From positions 5,636,817-5,700,816 of the forward strand of contig NW_020653900.1 in the NCBI RefSeq assembly GCF_003589595.1: a stretch of DNA of 64,000 nucleotides. The letters run 5' to 3'. Below are positions 51,881 through 63,065 of this stretch, one piece after another; the stretch's first letter is position 1, and each line of letters opens with the position of its first letter. Position numbers and translations under genes: made by a program. This stretch comes from Hyposmocoma kahamanoa. Lineage: Eukaryota; Arthropoda; Insecta; Lepidoptera; Cosmopterigidae. The notes beneath the pieces are model-generated. The model ran no database searches. It saw only the letters and a program-made list of their open reading frames with translations, and was not told the origin of the DNA.

Positions 51881-52121
51881 CATTGCATAGTATAACAAAT
51901 ATGGTAACTCCATACAAACGCAGCAGCTTGGCTTGTATGCGCGACACACATATTTGCATAATCCCGCAATGCATTCGCAGTGCATAGCGCTAGTCGTCAC
52001 ATGCATCTTTCATTATTCTGCGAATGTGTGCATCCGCATAATACGCGCGGCGGGTGTGCACACATACAAGCCGCGCTGTTAGGTTTGTATCGAGTTACCA
52101 TATTTGTATAAGTATACAATG
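51881..52121. mobile_element. Foldback element next to the microsatellite
   Basis: CATTGCATAGTATAACAAAT, ATGGTAACTCCATACAAAC at the left pairs with GTTTGTATCGAGTTACCAT, ATTTGTATAAGTATACAATG at the right, with inner GGCTTGTATG/CATACAAGCC. The middle is CpG- and GCAT-rich. About 241 bp; no clear duplication. Confidence 0.7.
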
Positions 52122-52651
52122 AACTTTACTATGCTAATTTTCAACGTCTTTTTTCGCTTTAACTTGAAAGTTAGCAGGTAAATTACTGTAGAGTTTGACA
52201 GCTCAACACCACGAGTAGAAGTAGTCAGTAGGTATGACATCCTATTTCAAAATAACATGAATAACATATGCACAGAAAGGCACGGAATTCACTTTAATTG
52301 TAAGAAATAGTTATTTAAAATATGGTAAATAAGAAACAAAGAAGCCGAAACATTATTAACATAACATAATATTTGCCACACTGGTTTTACGTCAGTCCAA
52401 TTAAAATTTCAAGTCTAGTCTAGGTAGAAGCGTAAAGGGTGTAAGTCCATAGTTTTATTCCGACTCTGTGGGAGATAGGCGTGATGGTATGTATCTAAAT
52501 ATTTAAAGAAAAATAAAGCACAAACTATAAAGATTTTAAACTCAGCTGCATGATTTGCTCAACTTGGCTGCGTTACAATTTTTATCATTTTTCTTTAAAA
52601 CCAATTTTTATTACTACTTTAGCGGCCAAATACCAAAGTTAATTTTTATTT
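52122..52651. other. AT-rich DNA, no gene seen
   Basis: No supported feature. Confidence 0.45.
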
Positions 52652-52770
52652 AGGAAAAGAAACTATTTTTCCGGATTTAAATCGCATATATTTGTTTTTT
52701 CAAACAAACCAACGTTTTGGGCTCTTTACAGGTCACACGGTCACGGTTAACTGAGGTGACTGTTGACTGT
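52652..52770 (+). repeat. MITE-B left half
   Basis: AGGAAAAGAAACTATTTTTC, CGGATTTAAATCGCATATAT, CAAACAAACCAACGTTTTGG and CTCTTTACAGGTCAC. It provides the empty-site reference for the insertion at 33754. Confidence 0.7.
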
Positions 52771-53153
52771 TTGGGATTTTTCATCATAGGAAACACTGGA
52801 TCCCAAATTGGTGGTACGGAGAAACCATCTTCGCAGTTGAAATAAGTATATTTTTTAAATTTCAATGTCCTCTTACAGCATCCTGGGTAGATAACGGACT
52901 TCTTTTGCAAGGACGGAAGGAAGGAAGATAAAGATTAATTTATTTCGTTATAACGTAATCTAATTAAAGTAAAACAAATGTAGAGTAAGTTATAATAATA
53001 TTAAAAAGGAATCAATGTAATCTTTATACAGCTATATAATTATATCTTAGAACTTAATAGTGCACTTGCAATACTTGAACTAGGTAAATAAGTACGTTTA
53101 TTTTAGGCATTACAATGAAATATAATCGTTTCTTTCATATTATCTTTACATTG

Positions 53154-53346
53154 ACTGCCGCCGTGGCCGAACGGTTACCAAGCCGGGCTGTCACGCACAG
53201 GTCCTGGGTTCGATTCCCGTGCCGGGGGAAATATTTGTATGGTCTACATTTATTTATCTCGTGAGTTTGTATGTAATTTGTGGTTGTCTGTGTGTGTGTC
53301 CATGGCACTCGCGATACAAGGTTTCCCTAAGCGGGGTTATGAGTAC
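53154..53346 (+). repeat. SINE-1, full-length diverged copy
   Basis: ACTGCCGCCGTGGCCGAACG, B box GGGTTCGATTCCCGTGCCGG, GGTCTACATTTATTTATCTC, CACTCGCGATACAAGG and GCGGGGTTATGAG. Confidence 0.85.
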
Positions 53347-53433
53347 GTGGGGATAATTTAGTAAACATTATAATTTTCATTACAGTAAACAATTATAATC
53401 AATGTTAAAGCAACACAACGAAAAATAAACATT

Positions 53434-53685
53434 TTTATAAAAAATCGATCTCAAAAGTTTGTGAAATTACATCATTTTCCTTGCCTAAGGTTTATTGAAA
53501 TCACTTAACGGAAAGTGGGTGAAATCCAATAAAGCGGATTCATCCCTTAATTTGTCTTAATTTTCTTCGAATTTGAATGTGGCCACTATTGAGGCATCCC
53601 TATTCTAAAAAAAAATCATCAAAATCGGTTCACATAGCGTCAAATTGAGAACCTCCTCCTTTTATTGAAGTCATTTAAAAATTAT
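53434..53685 (+). repeat. MITE-A copy
   Basis: AAAAATCGATCTCAAAAGTT, GCGGATTCATCCC, ATCAAAATCGGTTCACATAG and CTCCTCCTTTTATTGAAGTC. Confidence 0.65.
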
Positions 53686-54340
53686 AATTGTGTCAAACGT
53701 GTGGCACTTTATAATGAGACAAGTAAATGTACTTGATTCATAACGATGATATTGTTATCACGCACATGGTATTGTTTACATTTCTTATCTACATTCTACA
53801 CGTTATTGTATAATTTTATGGCATTTATGTGTCAAAAGAGCAGTGTTTGTTTACTTAAATTGTGTAAATTATATTATTTTATCAATGATTTATTACGTAA
53901 CGAAGCCACTAATTATCTTATAATAATTTAATAGGCTTATCTTTATCGCTACTATGTACGTACAAAAATTTTTGTTTGTTTAGCTTGAATGAGGTCTATT
54001 GAAATAAGACAAAAATTTAAGAAATAACTTTCTCATAAGTACCTACATATTATATTTATGGAAAGTATTATAATTGCGTATGTTTTTATAATTTTTTGTG
54101 TAACTGAATTTCAAAGTAAAACACTAACGATTTTAAATCACAATATTGCTACCCAGGTTGTTCGAGTGAATATAACGACCCATTAGCACTGTCAAACAAT
54201 TTGCACTGATTTTTTTTTCTTTTCAGATTTTGTGTATTCTTCGAAGAGAAAAAAATATATGTTCATAATCGAATATTGAATGCAGTTATCATAATTGGTT
54301 ATTGTGCGTGAAATTGTAGTAAATATCGTGTGACCTCTTC
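53686..54340. other. AT-rich DNA, no gene seen
   Basis: No supported feature. The 61-codon frame at 53746-53931 has no recognised domain. Confidence 0.45.
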
Positions 54341-54354
54341 CTAAGCTAATCTAT

Positions 54355-54480
54355 GTAAGTGAGCGCCGCGTGTCTGGGCGGGCGGGTGTCGCGGGGAGGG
54401 GGCGCGATTGGCCCAGCGCACCTCAAGCCTCCAGTTTGCCGGCGGCCGCGACGCCGGACGCACGTCGTTAGCCCTAACGC
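54355..54480 (+). promoter_or_regulatory. GC/CpG-rich promoter-like island
   Basis: About 125 bp of very GC-rich sequence in an AT-rich region, with GC boxes (GGGCGGGCGGG), a reversed CCAAT box (ATTGG, 54407-54411) and dense CpG (GCGGCCGCGACGCCGG). It is not an obvious foldback and matches no repeat in the window. A perfect CRE-like TGACGTCA follows at 54578-54585. It is the best candidate for a host promoter. Direction is inferred from the donor site downstream. Confidence 0.4.
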
Positions 54481-54658
54481 TGATTCCCTGAACCGCGTGT
54501 TGATATACCGTACAATAAATAAAACAAAAACCGTGTGTGAAAATTCCCTTTTTGACAGTGTTTTGTTAATTAACCGTGACGTCAACGCTTCTACCTTTTC
54601 TCACTGTTAATATCGGACACTGATGTAAAAGCTTGTTGTACAGAAAATTTCAGCCAGA
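54481..54658 (+). other. Possible non-coding first exon ending at a splice donor
   Basis: AT-richer sequence following the GC island ends CAGCCAGA|GTAAGT at 54658/54659, a near-ideal 5' splice site. There is no long ORF, so it would be a 5' UTR exon with the coding exons outside the window. No downstream exon is recognisable. Confidence 0.25.
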
Positions 54659-54664
54659 GTAAGT

Positions 54665-55419
54665 TATATCTATTAGAGGTTACAGTGTTTGCTATCGCTT
54701 ACTGAACATTTTGCTTTTTCACCTTAGCCTTGTTGTGTTATTCAATTACCGATCCTTTGCTATATGTAGTTAGTTTGCTTTATTGACTACGACATTTACA
54801 ATAACATTTGCGTTGCTAAGCGTGATAATAAAATGTAAGAATATTTTCGGCAATTTTGTAAATGATTTGAACCATTTTTTTCCGCGTAATAATTTACGTA
54901 TCGCTGATATCAATAACTCTTCTATTTTTTTATCTGTCCGTCTTATTTCATAATTATTAATATTTACATAAGAATATAATAATAATATAAAATCAACATC
55001 GATGAAATTGTTTTGACTAAAGGTTGTGGAATTACAAAGACGAGGGATTTTGTAGATTTTGTTGAATTAATTCAATGTAGAGATAAAATGAAAACATCGT
55101 GAGACGAACCAATGAAGATAAGGATGAATATCTATTTGAACCGTTCGGATATTGTTGAAAGTAATGAATGATTTTGAAACTTAAGACTTTTTTGTTTTTA
55201 TATTACGGGGTGCACGTCATTGCCTTCAATAAACAAAACGGTAGTATGAAGAAGTACTTTTGAACTTACTTAGATTATGTTATCGTAACTGTATAAATGT
55301 GTTTTGTTTTACTTGTTTAATTTATTTACAGGTAAGATATAAAAGTACAACAAAAGCCTAAATACTAGAAACTATAACTGGAATTACATTGTATGAAAAT
55401 AATCTCAGTACAGAGAACT
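54665..55419. other. AT-rich DNA, no gene seen
   Basis: If the exon above is real this would be intron. No repeat matched. Confidence 0.4.
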
Positions 55420-55622
55420 AAAAAACCGATCTCAAAGGTCATCCATCCCCTAGTTTGCCACCCTTAGAGGTGGAATATGTTTTTATTTAAATAGGACCAC
55501 TACTGAGATAATCTCTTTAAAAAAAACATCAAAATCGGTTCACAAACGAGTTATCGTATAACACAAATACAAAGAAAAACATACAATCGTATTGAGAATC
55601 TCCTCCTTTTTTGAAGTTAAAA
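55420..55622 (+). repeat. MITE-A copy
   Basis: AAAAAACCGATCTCAAAGGT, CCTTAGAGGTGGAATATG, ATCAAAATCGGTTCACAAAC, and GAATCTCCTCCTTTTTTGAA. Confidence 0.65.
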
Positions 55623-55629
55623 ATTGAAT

Positions 55630-55920
55630 CTTCATGGCAAGGTGTCCAACATGGTGGCAGCGTTCCCCCTTTGTACAGCTATGCTAATACGTTGGGCAGG
55701 GTAGCTGCCGGCCCCTGGGTTTCCCAGACAGTCTTTACATTTTTTTAATAAAATTTTGTAAAGATGAAGGGCACCGGAACACCTTGGGCTTAAGGGTTTA
55801 GATTCCAAGGGGTGCAAATAGGTACTCGGAGCCGAGGTTACTTATCACTCTTTTCTACCAGCTCAGCTGCGGAGCCAGTCCTCTTGCTGGTGTGCTGGAG
55901 ACGGGATTGGCCAATTTCTA
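55630..55920. repeat. GC-richer segment, possible repeat, class unknown
   Basis: CAAGGTGTCCAACATGGTGG, GGTAGCTGCCGGCCCCTGGG and GAAGGGCACCGGAACACCTT differ in composition from the flanks and read like a LINE 3' UTR. I found no second copy here and no supported protein. Confidence 0.3.
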
Positions 55921-57360
55921 TTACTTTACTAAAATACATTTGCAATTTTGTTCCCTAATAAATTAGTTTTTTTACATTTTCTAATGAAAACGAGCACTAG
56001 TATGAGCGAAAAGGAGCACGAGTCGGTTAAAAATATAAAAAAAATGATTTTCTTTATGAATACCATAACATCGTGACCTACTTATGACTTACTATAATTC
56101 TAAAGTGTATAATAATAACAAGTACAGAAACATGCTTAGAGATCGTATAATTCATAGAAGTTGACATTTCATGAGAATTCGTAATTTCGTTATTACAACT
56201 AAAAAATAATATATTCCACTAAACAGAGACTATGATCATAAGCTTGCTACGTGTCTGATCCTACCTTTTTCGTTTTCTTCACATGCATCACGCTTTTCAT
56301 ACCTTCACGTTTGTTCAGTATGCCATTTTTAAAGACTGGCTTAAACTGAATTAAATTACATCGCAATTCTAAATAAAAAAATTGGCATTTAAACTAGGAT
56401 TCTATATTAAATTCATGTTATTTCTTTCAAATAAGCCACATCATTCCGTTTGGAACAAAAAATATTAAATATTAATAAAATATGTAATAAGTTTCAATTT
56501 ATAGCAACCTTAGATATATTAATGGTATTATCATATATAGTTTAGTTAGGCAAAAAAACTCGGTGCAATTTACAGCAACAAGATTAATTTTTTTAGACTT
56601 TAAATTATCCATACGTATTTCACATTCATTATTAAACACGTGTGAACATATCTATTTAATCAATATTCAGTAAGTACGCCATATATTTACAAGTTTAAAA
56701 AAATAATTAATCTTATTGCAGTAAATTCAAAATGATTGTATTTTTTTTATCAATATTTAGATTTTCAAACAGGATTTGGCTTTTGTCTAATTAAAGAGAG
56801 AAATCAAGTGAATTTAATTTTGAATCCCAATTTGAGTCTTCATTTTTAATTTGAATACCAATTAAAATCTCAATTCTTAATTCAATTTGAATAAAATGTC
56901 TTTAAAAAATGGCTACGGCAAAAGAAGAAAACTAAATATGCGTGTATTGAAAAGCAAAATGCGAGTCGAGAAGTGAATGATATATATCAGGAACGTAGCA
57001 AAATAATGCCTAATCTAATGTATTTTTAATCCTTTTTTTCCTTAATGAATGGCTTGTGAGACTACTTACTCTCAATTCTGCCAGTGTCCGTTTTCTAGTT
57101 TCATAAACGTTATGGAGGATCTGTTAGAAATTTGTTCGGGGACTCAGAGGGAGAATCGAAGTGATTTTTGAACAAATTTTGAATCCTTATTATAAAATTA
57201 GACAAATTAGGGAACCTCATTACAAATAAAAATATACCTACCTACTTATGTAAATTCAATGGCAGCTTCAACGTTGATTCAAAGTTGTTATTATAACTTG
57301 AGTAGAATTCAAATATTATTAATAATAACTTAACAACATTGCATAATGCCGTCCCAAATA
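55921..57360. other. AT-rich DNA, no gene seen
   Basis: No coding frame. Includes a TTGAAT/ATTCAA-rich stretch at 56800-56890. Confidence 0.45.
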
Positions 57361-57368
57361 GTATGACC
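57361..57368. repeat. 8-bp target duplication of the P-like element, left
   Basis: GTATGACC, repeated exactly at 59007-59014. Eight base pairs is the duplication length known for P elements. Confidence 0.8.
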
Positions 57369-57495
57369 CACAGGCATATATCTAGATAAACGCCTCAAGT
57401 GTACGTACTTCGTGTGCCCAAAGTAAGTGAAATTTACTTAGTTGCCGCTGGTACACTACAGATTGTACTCGGCCGTTACACGAAAACGCGAAAAA

Positions 57496-57590
57496 TGCAT
57501 AATTGTGCCATTATAAACTGCAAAAGTACCATAACTGTGGGTACACGGGTAAACAGGGACGTTTCCTTCCAGGGGCAAGTGATTTTGTAA
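57496..57590 (+). pseudogene. P-like transposase, THAP-like N-terminal fragment
   Basis: The frame MHNCAIINCKS, then SFQG, resembles the start of a THAP zinc finger (Met-x2-Cys-Ala-x3-Cys, later a Ser-Phe step). P-element transposases bind their ends through an N-terminal THAP domain. The frame stops soon after (57588), before the rest of the domain. It lies about 130 bp inside the left end, where the first coding exon is expected. The resemblance alone is modest; position and the C-terminal exon support it. Confidence 0.55.
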
Positions 57591-57990
57591 TCAGAAGATG
57601 CATAATTTATTTTAATAACAATTATTTTGGTTTTGTATGAATTTTGAGAAAACAAATATGCAACCGAGTGTATGCCTCATTATTTGTAATACATTGCGGC
57701 TTTTACTTGGTGCAATATATTTCCGATCCTTTGTTAATACGCCATAAATATCGAACGAACGCACTTGTGTATAATGCATTCAGTTTGTACATTTCTTTGC
57801 CCAAATTTAGCATTTAGTGTTTTTTGTGTTGTATACGTTAGGCAACACTGTTCCCGATTCTGATCGATTTTGTAAACAAAGGGACAAAAATTATTACGAC
57901 CTCAGAAATATTACAAAAATATTCTATAACTCTTTGGTTGTGTCGTTTAGTAAAGTTTAGTTTTTTTTTTCAGTTTGTAGCATCTATTAT

Positions 57991-58145
57991 CAGGGGCCTT
58001 ACCATGAACTCTTATTACGATTCAGTTTAGGACCTAAAATGAATCGTTGCGAGACAGCGCTCCGTGAAGTGTATATCACCATCCCGCTTTTTTGTCGTTA
58101 CGTACCTATACTCAACTGTAATAAGAGTTCATGGTAAGGCCCCTG
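57991..58145. mobile_element. hAT-like MITE with perfect 28-bp inverted ends
   Basis: CAGGGGCCTTACCATGAACT and on to 58018 is an exact reverse complement of 58118-58145. CAGGGGC-type ends are typical of hAT elements. The expected 8-bp duplication is not visible (TCTATTAT versus TAGTATCT). 155 bp, non-coding. It lies in the non-coding part of the P-like element. Confidence 0.8.
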
Positions 58146-58171
58146 TAGTATCTGTAATTCCGATAATTTTT

Positions 58172-58608
58172 GCAGCATGTCGCCTCGAATGTCCGAATAT
58201 AGTGAGCAAATAATTACATACATCGCCGGATATGTAGTACGAGTAATACAAAAAAATATATAATGCAAAGAATTAACAGTGCATTGTCTTTACAAAAACC
58301 TAGAGTTGGTCATACCTATGAGTTCGTTGCTTTCGAGGATGAAGATGGTCTAGTTTATTCCACTTAAGATGCAGAAATAATAAACAAATCACAAAAATGA
58401 CACACGAGGCCGTGATTAAGTAAACCTCTTCTGATTAATAAGATTTTACCATATTTGGTCAACAGTAACATTTTCATTCGTCTTGCCATTCATCAATTTG
58501 ATCAATTACCAAAAGAAAACCATCTAGTAAAATTAATTAAGGCAGTCGCAAGTTCATATATTGACGTGCGTTTTCATTATTTACTTTAATCGATAAGATC
58601 TTCTATTA
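58172..58608 (+). pseudogene. P-like transposase, C-terminal exon, frameshifted
   Basis: After an acceptor-like TTTTTGCAG the frame reads MSEYSEQIITYIAGYVVRVI and QKNI, then TAA. In another frame HTYEFVAFEDEDGLVYST appears, and a third gives NIFIRLAIHQFDQLPKEN and HLVKLIKAVASSYIDVRFHY. The YIAGYVVR, DGLVYxS and final LIK..A..Y..VRFH blocks, in that order, are the usual C-terminal landmarks of P/THAP9-type transposases, from memory of the family. Stops and frameshifts make it inactive. Confidence 0.72.
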
Positions 58609-59006
58609 CAAAAAAATGTTATATAACAAGCTCATGGTATTATAAGGACAATAATTTTAATATTTGAAGTCGATTAAAAATTAAAATCTTATTTTTTTTA
58701 AGTAATCAAAATTTTTTTACTAAACTAAACCAACTAAACTATCTTATTCTAGTATTTTTGTACTATATTAATATTACGATTACTTGTAATCAACAAATAC
58801 TTGAACAAAAATTATTCTATTTAGAATCGATTAATTGTAAGTAATACGCGTGTTTTCGCGTTCAATCAATCGATTTAGAACAAGCGGAAGGAGGTTTCCA
58901 TCACTAAATAGTTTTTGTGACGTCATAGTGGGTACAAAAAATGTGGCACACTCGGTTTTCATACAATTTGCTGTACTTGCGGTGTCTATCTAGATATATA
59001 TCTGTG

Positions 59007-59014
59007 GTATGACC
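59007..59014. repeat. 8-bp target duplication of the P-like element, right
   Basis: GTATGACC, identical to 57361-57368. Confidence 0.8.
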
Positions 59015-60344
59015 CCAAGTATATCCACGTTTTAAAGGTCGGTTTGGAGGGGTACAGTAATAAATGGAAGTACATTGTTTATTGAATTGACCAGTTCAAA
59101 GATGGTGCAAAAATTTTCAAACATGTCAAATAACGTAAAAGAAGTACCTTTCCTTAAAATTACGTATAACTCATATAAAATGTACGTAAAGGAAACTCCA
59201 TACATTATGACGATTGGAATTATGTTGTTGATAAATTACAAAGTCTAATTAATATACAGGATGTCATACAGAGATGATATTAATTTCAGCGCCAAAGAAT
59301 GAGAAAACACAACTTTAAAATGTTTCCGTTGTTCCATGGCAGTAAGAGTGAAAGATCCGGTAAGTGTACCAAAAGGTACATAAAATGGATCTAAATAATT
59401 CATGAAAAGTTCATTTTACAAAAAAGTACCGTGATCGTCTACGTTGGAAACGAAGTGACCTGTTGTACTAAAATCTTGAACTAATTATGCAATTAACGGT
59501 GATTATGATCTTTTTTTCCTTATTCTATTGCAATATCTATTAAGCAATTTTGAAAAGAATCTTAACCGACTTGTATTTCCGTTCCATCAATCAAGATAAT
59601 AATTTCCTTCGGCATGGGCTTTGACATCCTAATCATCTCTTGTAAACGTTACGCTTTTCCTGTCGAGAGACAAAATTCCTATCATTTACTCTGACAGAAT
59701 GTACCTATACATTTATTCCATTTACGCTATTTTTATTCTAACTTTGAAAAGAATTGCAAAATATGTATTATTGTAAGAACCACCTTTTGCGATTGCTTCA
59801 GATTGAAAATGAAACTATTTTTAGGATCTAAATCGCATACATTTGTTTTTTTTTTTCAACCATAGCTATGTTTAGGTTGAGCCCTAAAAGTTGGTTTACA
59901 TAATAAACTGATTTTTTAATTATATTATCACTAAAATTTTGGGAAAAATACATCCTTCTTCCCTCACGAACTTTATTTTGTTAAATTTAAAAACAAGAAT
60001 ACATAAAATAAAAAAAATTAATCTCAATTTGGTACAACAGCGATAGATCAGGTTCTCTCATTAAGCAAATGTATGTTTGTGTTGAGAACTACCTGAAAAT
60101 AATTAAAAACATGTTTTGCAGTTATCATCCTTATATTTCACTTATCACGCCTATTGTTTAGGCAGATATATGTTCAAGATAGTCTGAATGACTGGTGAAA
60201 ATAGAAAGGTACCATAATGTCAGTGTAAAAATGTGTCAGTATGCATCTCAATATTCCATAATTGGCTCAAGCTTCTTTTAGTAGCTGTAAAGTTCCAAGA
60301 TGGGATGTAGGGAGGAGTGTGCAGTAGCAGTGCCCCCCAGAGCC
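59015..60344. other. AT-rich DNA with a decayed MITE-B piece
   Basis: 59805-59905 holds MITE-B relics (GAAAATGAAACTATTTTTAG, GGATCTAAATCGCATACATT). Otherwise nothing is supported. Confidence 0.45.
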
Positions 60345-60606
60345 CCAATTGAGACCCTACTGAGATCATATTACAAATTATGATGATGTTTGTTATTCTG
60401 CTGAAATCTAGTTGCAATGCAATGGCAGTTGAGTCTCAATAGAGTGTTAGTAGTATCTGATGGCTTGAGTTCATTCAATGACTAACGATCGATGTTGCCT
60501 TACTAAACCTACGATGGAAATTACTACGCAATTCTTAATTTGAATGTCCTTTAATCACCAATTTAATCATTGAAGAGCAGAATATCAAAAAATTGAAATG
60601 CCAGTC
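60345..60606 (+). repeat. Unclassified repeat, copy 2
   Basis: GACCCTACTGAGATCATATT, TTTGTTATTCTGCTGAAATC, ACGATCGATGTTGCCTTACT and GAAGAGCAGAATATCAAAAA match 35955-36205 in order, with an extra 40 bp or so in the middle. Confidence 0.6.
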
Positions 60607-60944
60607 GAATAGTGTCTCGATGGCTAGCCACTGACAAGGCATTACTCTTAACTTTTAGCAGAATACCAAACTTATAAAATCCTGCCATTGACACTATAGA
60701 CATACAATTGAGATGATTTAAAATTAACAGATTGAAGGCTCAGGACTTTGCGTTTTGAAACTCTGGTGTCTACGTGCACTAAGCTTAAATACGTCTTAAA
60801 CAAGTGCTTCAATGCAAAAGACACTCTTAATAATATACACTGTGTTTTTATTTAATTTATTTAAGAGCATCTATTTATGTGTAAATCGTGTCTTATCAAT
60901 TTAGGAATTTAAGACTTTAGTTTGCGTTATTTAGTGCAAGTGAA
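60607..60944. other. AT-rich DNA, no gene seen
   Basis: No supported feature. Confidence 0.45.
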
Positions 60945-61035
60945 GGTGGGTGGCACTGCAACTGTTATGGGTAGGAGTGACGCCTTACCACCAGGTTTAC
61001 TACTGCTTTCATCCTATTACTTGTTAATCATGAAA
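60945..61035 (+). repeat. HP repeat 3' end
   Basis: GTGGCACTGCAACTGTTATG, GGAGTGACGCCTTACCACCA and a diverged end TCATGAAAAAAATG. Confidence 0.65.
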
Positions 61036-62404
61036 AAAATGAAAATACTTATTCTTATATTTTATAATGTCAAAAGTGCTTCGTTTGGGACTTTTGCTCT
61101 TGGCGCTATTGGTTTTGTTACGCGCTACGATTTACGGATATTTTGTATCAATCTCCATTTTTGCATTCGCAGCTTTTTCTTTAAATGTCAGCGCGACCTC
61201 GATTTCGTTCTTGCCAAACTGGAATAAATTAAATTTGAGACTATTTTGTAGGGTATTGACGTAGGGAGAAATCTCTGAATCGATTTGTTAGATAATTTTT
61301 AAATTATGGTCAAGCAAGGAATGGGAAGATAATGAATGAAGAAGATTGATGAAGCAGATTTATAATGCTCTGGCTGTGGCCCTTTTCTGTGTGCAGGTGT
61401 GTTTCGGGCGCGGGAATTTTTGTAATGTTCGAGTTTTTATGAACCCTACTACATTGACTGCGGCAGCAGCGGTATGGGCGCGGTCCGGGGCTGAATGCTA
61501 TGACAAACAGGCGGACAGGATGTATTTTTACAGCTTTTGAGTGTGTTTTTATTTAGTTTCGACATGAATTCGAAAAACGATGAAATTTCTTTTGCGGTGC
61601 TTCCGTAACGCTAATAAAGGTAGAAAATTTTCTTGATCTTTATCCGACAGCGATGTGGTGCTTTATTGTAAATCTGTGTAGAAAATGAAACGTGGTTTCT
61701 TTTGGTGTCATACTGGCCGCCTTCGCGCCTCCATTTCGCTGCGAACTACGCATGGGACTGCCGTGTGGCATGCCCCGGCACGCATTCGCTTCCCGCAGAT
61801 ACGCCCCCGTGCCGCTTTTCCCGCTGTGTCACGTATGTGTGGCCTGAGCTTAAGGCGAGAGTGAGTGGGTAAGTGTTGACCAAAGTGAACTTACCATGAC
61901 TAAATTGAGGACGCCTAAAAGCTAGGCTACCAGTACACTTAATCGTCGAGCAAGTATGAAAGCACTAATGCGTGTTGATGAAGCGAAGGATGTGTGTCAG
62001 GATCGTAGCAAGTGGAAGACTGTACTCTCTGCCTACTTCGATGGGAAAAGGGTGTGGAGTATATGTATGTATGATCAAGCAGGTTAATTAGAAACATCCT
62101 TAATACTATATCGGTTCATACAACGAGTTTTCAGTTACTTCTCCCTGCCTACACTTTTCGGGCCGATAATTATATTTGTACTTAAAATGAGTAACCAAAA
62201 CTGCCATATTGCACTCTAATTGATGGGACAGTTCACAGCAAATCAAGCTACACATTTTTGTTTGAATATTGCCTCCTCCTACAATGGAACATGGTCCGTC
62301 AATGAGTAGAAGACGCCAGCACGTCTGTACATTACAAAACAAACATTTCCTCTTTATATAGTATGTACTGTTTATATTATTATACTAAACTAAACTGCTA
62401 CTAA
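61036..62404. other. Mixed DNA with two GC-richer patches, no secure gene
   Basis: 61346-61540 encodes a 64-residue frame with a hydrophobic N-terminus (NALAVALFCVQVCFG) that looks like a signal peptide, but nothing else supports it. 61705-61865 is GC-rich without a frame or repeat match. Confidence 0.3.
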
Positions 62405-62631
62405 ACTGCCTCGGTGGCCGAACGGTTACCATGCCGGACTGCCACACAGAGGTCCCAGGTTCGATTCCCGGGCCGGGAGATATAGTTGTATGGCCTACAA
62501 TTATTTCTCTCGTGAGTTTGGGTGTAATTTGTGGTTGTCTATGTGTGTGTCCATGGCACCCGCGACACAGGGTTTCCCTAGTGCGGGGCTATGTTGAGTG
62601 TGTGCGTTATTTATTTATTTATTTATTATTA
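62405..62631 (+). repeat. SINE-1, young full-length copy
   Basis: ACTGCCTCGGTGGCCGAACG, B box CAGGTTCGATTCCCGGGCCG, identical body to 736-980 over long runs, ending in (TTTA)n and TTATTATT. Confidence 0.85.
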
Positions 62632-62989
62632 TACAATATTAATAATCGTCGCCTTACTTTCTCAAACTCATATCTTTAAGCACAAAGTTACTGAAATGCA
62701 AAAAATGGATTGTATATACAAATTGTGCAGGCTGATTTCACATAACATTTCCTTCATATTCACACACTGGCTTTTACCTATTTTTAAAGTAATGCAACTA
62801 AATGAACACCCTTGATAAGAAATTTAAAATAAATGGACAGTTTTGCCATCTCCTGAATAATCACTCTTTATAAGATACGAGTGTGAGAAAGTAAGGGATC
62901 GTAATGCGCCTGACAATCATTCAGCGCATACAGACCAGAACGTTTAGAATTTTCCAAATTGGTTTGGATCTTTAAAAGTGTATTCATCA
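62632..62989. other. AT-rich DNA, no gene seen
   Basis: No supported feature. Confidence 0.45.
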
Positions 62990-63065
62990 AATTGGTCCTA
63001 CTACGAATCGAACTCGGCACCTCAGCGTGCACAGTGTAAACCGTTGAATCACCGAGGACGTGAAA
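62990..63065 (-). repeat. SINE-3 head, decayed
   Basis: The reverse complement: CACGTCCTCGGTGATTCAAC, GGTTTACACTGTGCACGCTG and B box GAGTTCGATTCGTAGTAGGA. Confidence 0.55.

Larger units (their letters stand above)
57369..59006 (+). mobile_element. P-element-like DNA transposon, internally deleted
   Basis: A 1638-bp element. Left end CACAGGCATATATCTAGATA, right end TATCTAGATATATATCTGTG; the inverted match extends imperfectly over about 32 bp. An exact 8-bp duplication (GTATGACC) flanks it. Subterminal ACGCGAAAA (57486-57494) has its inverted partner TTTTCGCGT (58853-58861). It contains a THAP-like N-terminal fragment and a P-type transposase C-terminal exon, while the catalytic middle is missing. 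It would need a transposase in trans. A hAT-like MITE is inserted at 57991-58145. Confidence 0.82.

Noticed and set aside
51552..51987. Frames of 60-140 codons with Tyr-Ile runs
   Set aside because: They are produced by reading through the (AT)n microsatellite and the N gap.
61346..61540. Small secreted protein with a signal-peptide-like N-terminus
   Set aside because: There is only a 64-codon frame, no family match and no exon context. A splice-acceptor-like tract inside it argues against an intact ORF.
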